Source: an uncultured Eubacteriales bacterium
Lineage (GTDB): Bacteria > Bacillota > Clostridia > Christensenellales > Borkfalkiaceae
Reading direction: 5' to 3'
Assembly: GCA_900554485.1 (NCBI GenBank)
Contig: USHO01000063.1
Coordinates: 1 to 6,530 of the forward strand
Length of the DNA stretch: 6,530 bases
Both the position numbers and the translations under genes were made by a program. Below the pieces are notes generated by a model. The model ran no database searches, was not told where the DNA came from, and saw nothing but the letters and a program-made list of their open reading frames with translations. This document shows, in pieces, positions 6,225 to 6,530 of this stretch (its first letter is position 1; each line of letters opens with the position of its first letter).

Positions 6225-6230
6225 ATTATA
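6225..6230 (-). promoter_or_regulatory. isolated -10 hexamer just before the 250-residue gene
   Basis: The minus strand carries TATAAT eight bases before the ATG at 6216. If used, transcription would start within about two bases of the start codon, giving a nearly leaderless mRNA and explaining the missing Shine-Dalgarno. No recognisable -35 hexamer is found 16-18 bases upstream, so this is tentative. A plus-strand TATAAT at 6227-6232 overlaps it and could face the terminase gene, also without a -35. Confidence 0.3.
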
Positions 6231-6287
6231 ATGTATCGGAAAAGTCGATGCGTGAGAGATTAAATAAAAAAACGGCGGTATTTGTCG

Positions 6288-6530
6288 ATGATTGAAAAAA
6301 ATAAGGAAAACGACGAAAACGAAATTCTTTCGCGGCTGGCGTGTATCGAACGCGAAATCGAAAAACGCGCGGCATATCCTATAAACAACTATAATAAAGG
6401 CGAAAAAATTCATGAAAAACAACTTGCGTTTCATAAGTGCTTAAAGCGCAACCGGTGGGTATTCGGCGGAAACCGCAGCGGCAAGACCGAGTGCGGAGCG
6501 GTGGAGGCGATTTACCTTGCGCGCGGAATT
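6288..6530 (+). CDS. terL: phage terminase large subunit, N-terminal part (cut by window end)
   Basis: The first 81 codons are present and the frame is open at the right edge. Terminase large subunits are ATP-driven motors that package phage DNA into procapsids and cut it. The N-terminal part shows the expected order: a charged helix (about 2-30), H-E-K-Q-L-A-F-H at 42-49 (the adenine-side glutamine motif region) and W-V-F-G-G-N-R-S-G-K-T-E at 57-68, a classic terminase Walker A. A helix with A-V-E-A-I-Y-L-A-R-G follows. The nuclease domain lies outside the window. The ATG has a modest Shine-Dalgarno (GGCGG, nine bases away); TTG at 6282 is an alternative. No recognisable small terminase subunit precedes it; the 163-residue regulator-like gene upstream could belong to the same phage-derived unit. 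Another P-loop ATPase is less likely given the G-G-N-R-S-G-K-T form. Confidence 0.82.
   Translation, partial: MIEKNKENDENEILSRLACIEREIEKRAAYPINNYNKGEKIHEKQLAFHKCLKRNRWVFGGNRSGKTECGAVEAIYLARGI

Noticed and set aside
6213..6434. 73-residue hydrophobic open frame on the minus strand
   Set aside because: It is antisense to the terminase start and overlaps the beginning of the 250-residue gene; its phenylalanine-rich content mirrors the lysine/glutamate codons on the other strand.

Overview
The window looks like chromosomal DNA from an uncultured, moderate-GC Bacillota (Clostridia-like) bacterium, perhaps with the edge of a prophage at its right end. The Bacillota call rests on a YqzL-type small protein directly before recO, a GGAGG-type ribosome binding site, consensus sigma-A promoters and Firmicute-style hairpin/T-tract terminators. 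This is inference; no rRNA or other marker gene is present.

Left part (1-1080): a housekeeping pair on the plus strand, the 34-residue yqzL and recO (start at 188, not the longer TTG frame). The pair is bracketed by copies of a short dispersed repeat. One copy is bases 1-50. An inverted copy (44 of 49 positions identical) begins at 899-948, and a partial second arm at 973-1026 completes an imperfect palindrome of about 128 bp. The recO stop codon lies inside this repeat. A strong bidirectional hairpin terminator follows and serves the convergent mscS gene.

Middle (1086-4710): two minus-strand genes. An MscS-family mechanosensitive channel has its own perfect-consensus promoter (TTGACA-17-TATAAT) and a good Shine-Dalgarno. 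Upstream of it lies an 869-residue exported protein with a signal peptide, a probable beta-propeller region, two SH3-like modules and one C-terminal membrane anchor. It has its own promoter and a terminator that nearly touches the mscS promoter.

Right part (4710-6530): a plus-strand gene for a 163-residue protein that looks like a sigma-region-4-like or phage-type HTH regulator, with its own near-consensus promoter. Convergent to it, 17 bp away, is a 250-residue exported protein with the same general topology as the 869-residue one (signal peptide, SH3-like modules, C-terminal membrane helix). Last is the 5' end of a phage-type terminase large subunit with a clear Walker A motif, cut by the window edge.

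I see no CRISPR array, tRNA, rRNA or complete transposon. The parts most worth a second look are the recO-flanking repeat, the propeller/SH3 membrane proteins around a sigma-like regulator, and the terminase gene beside ordinary chromosomal genes.
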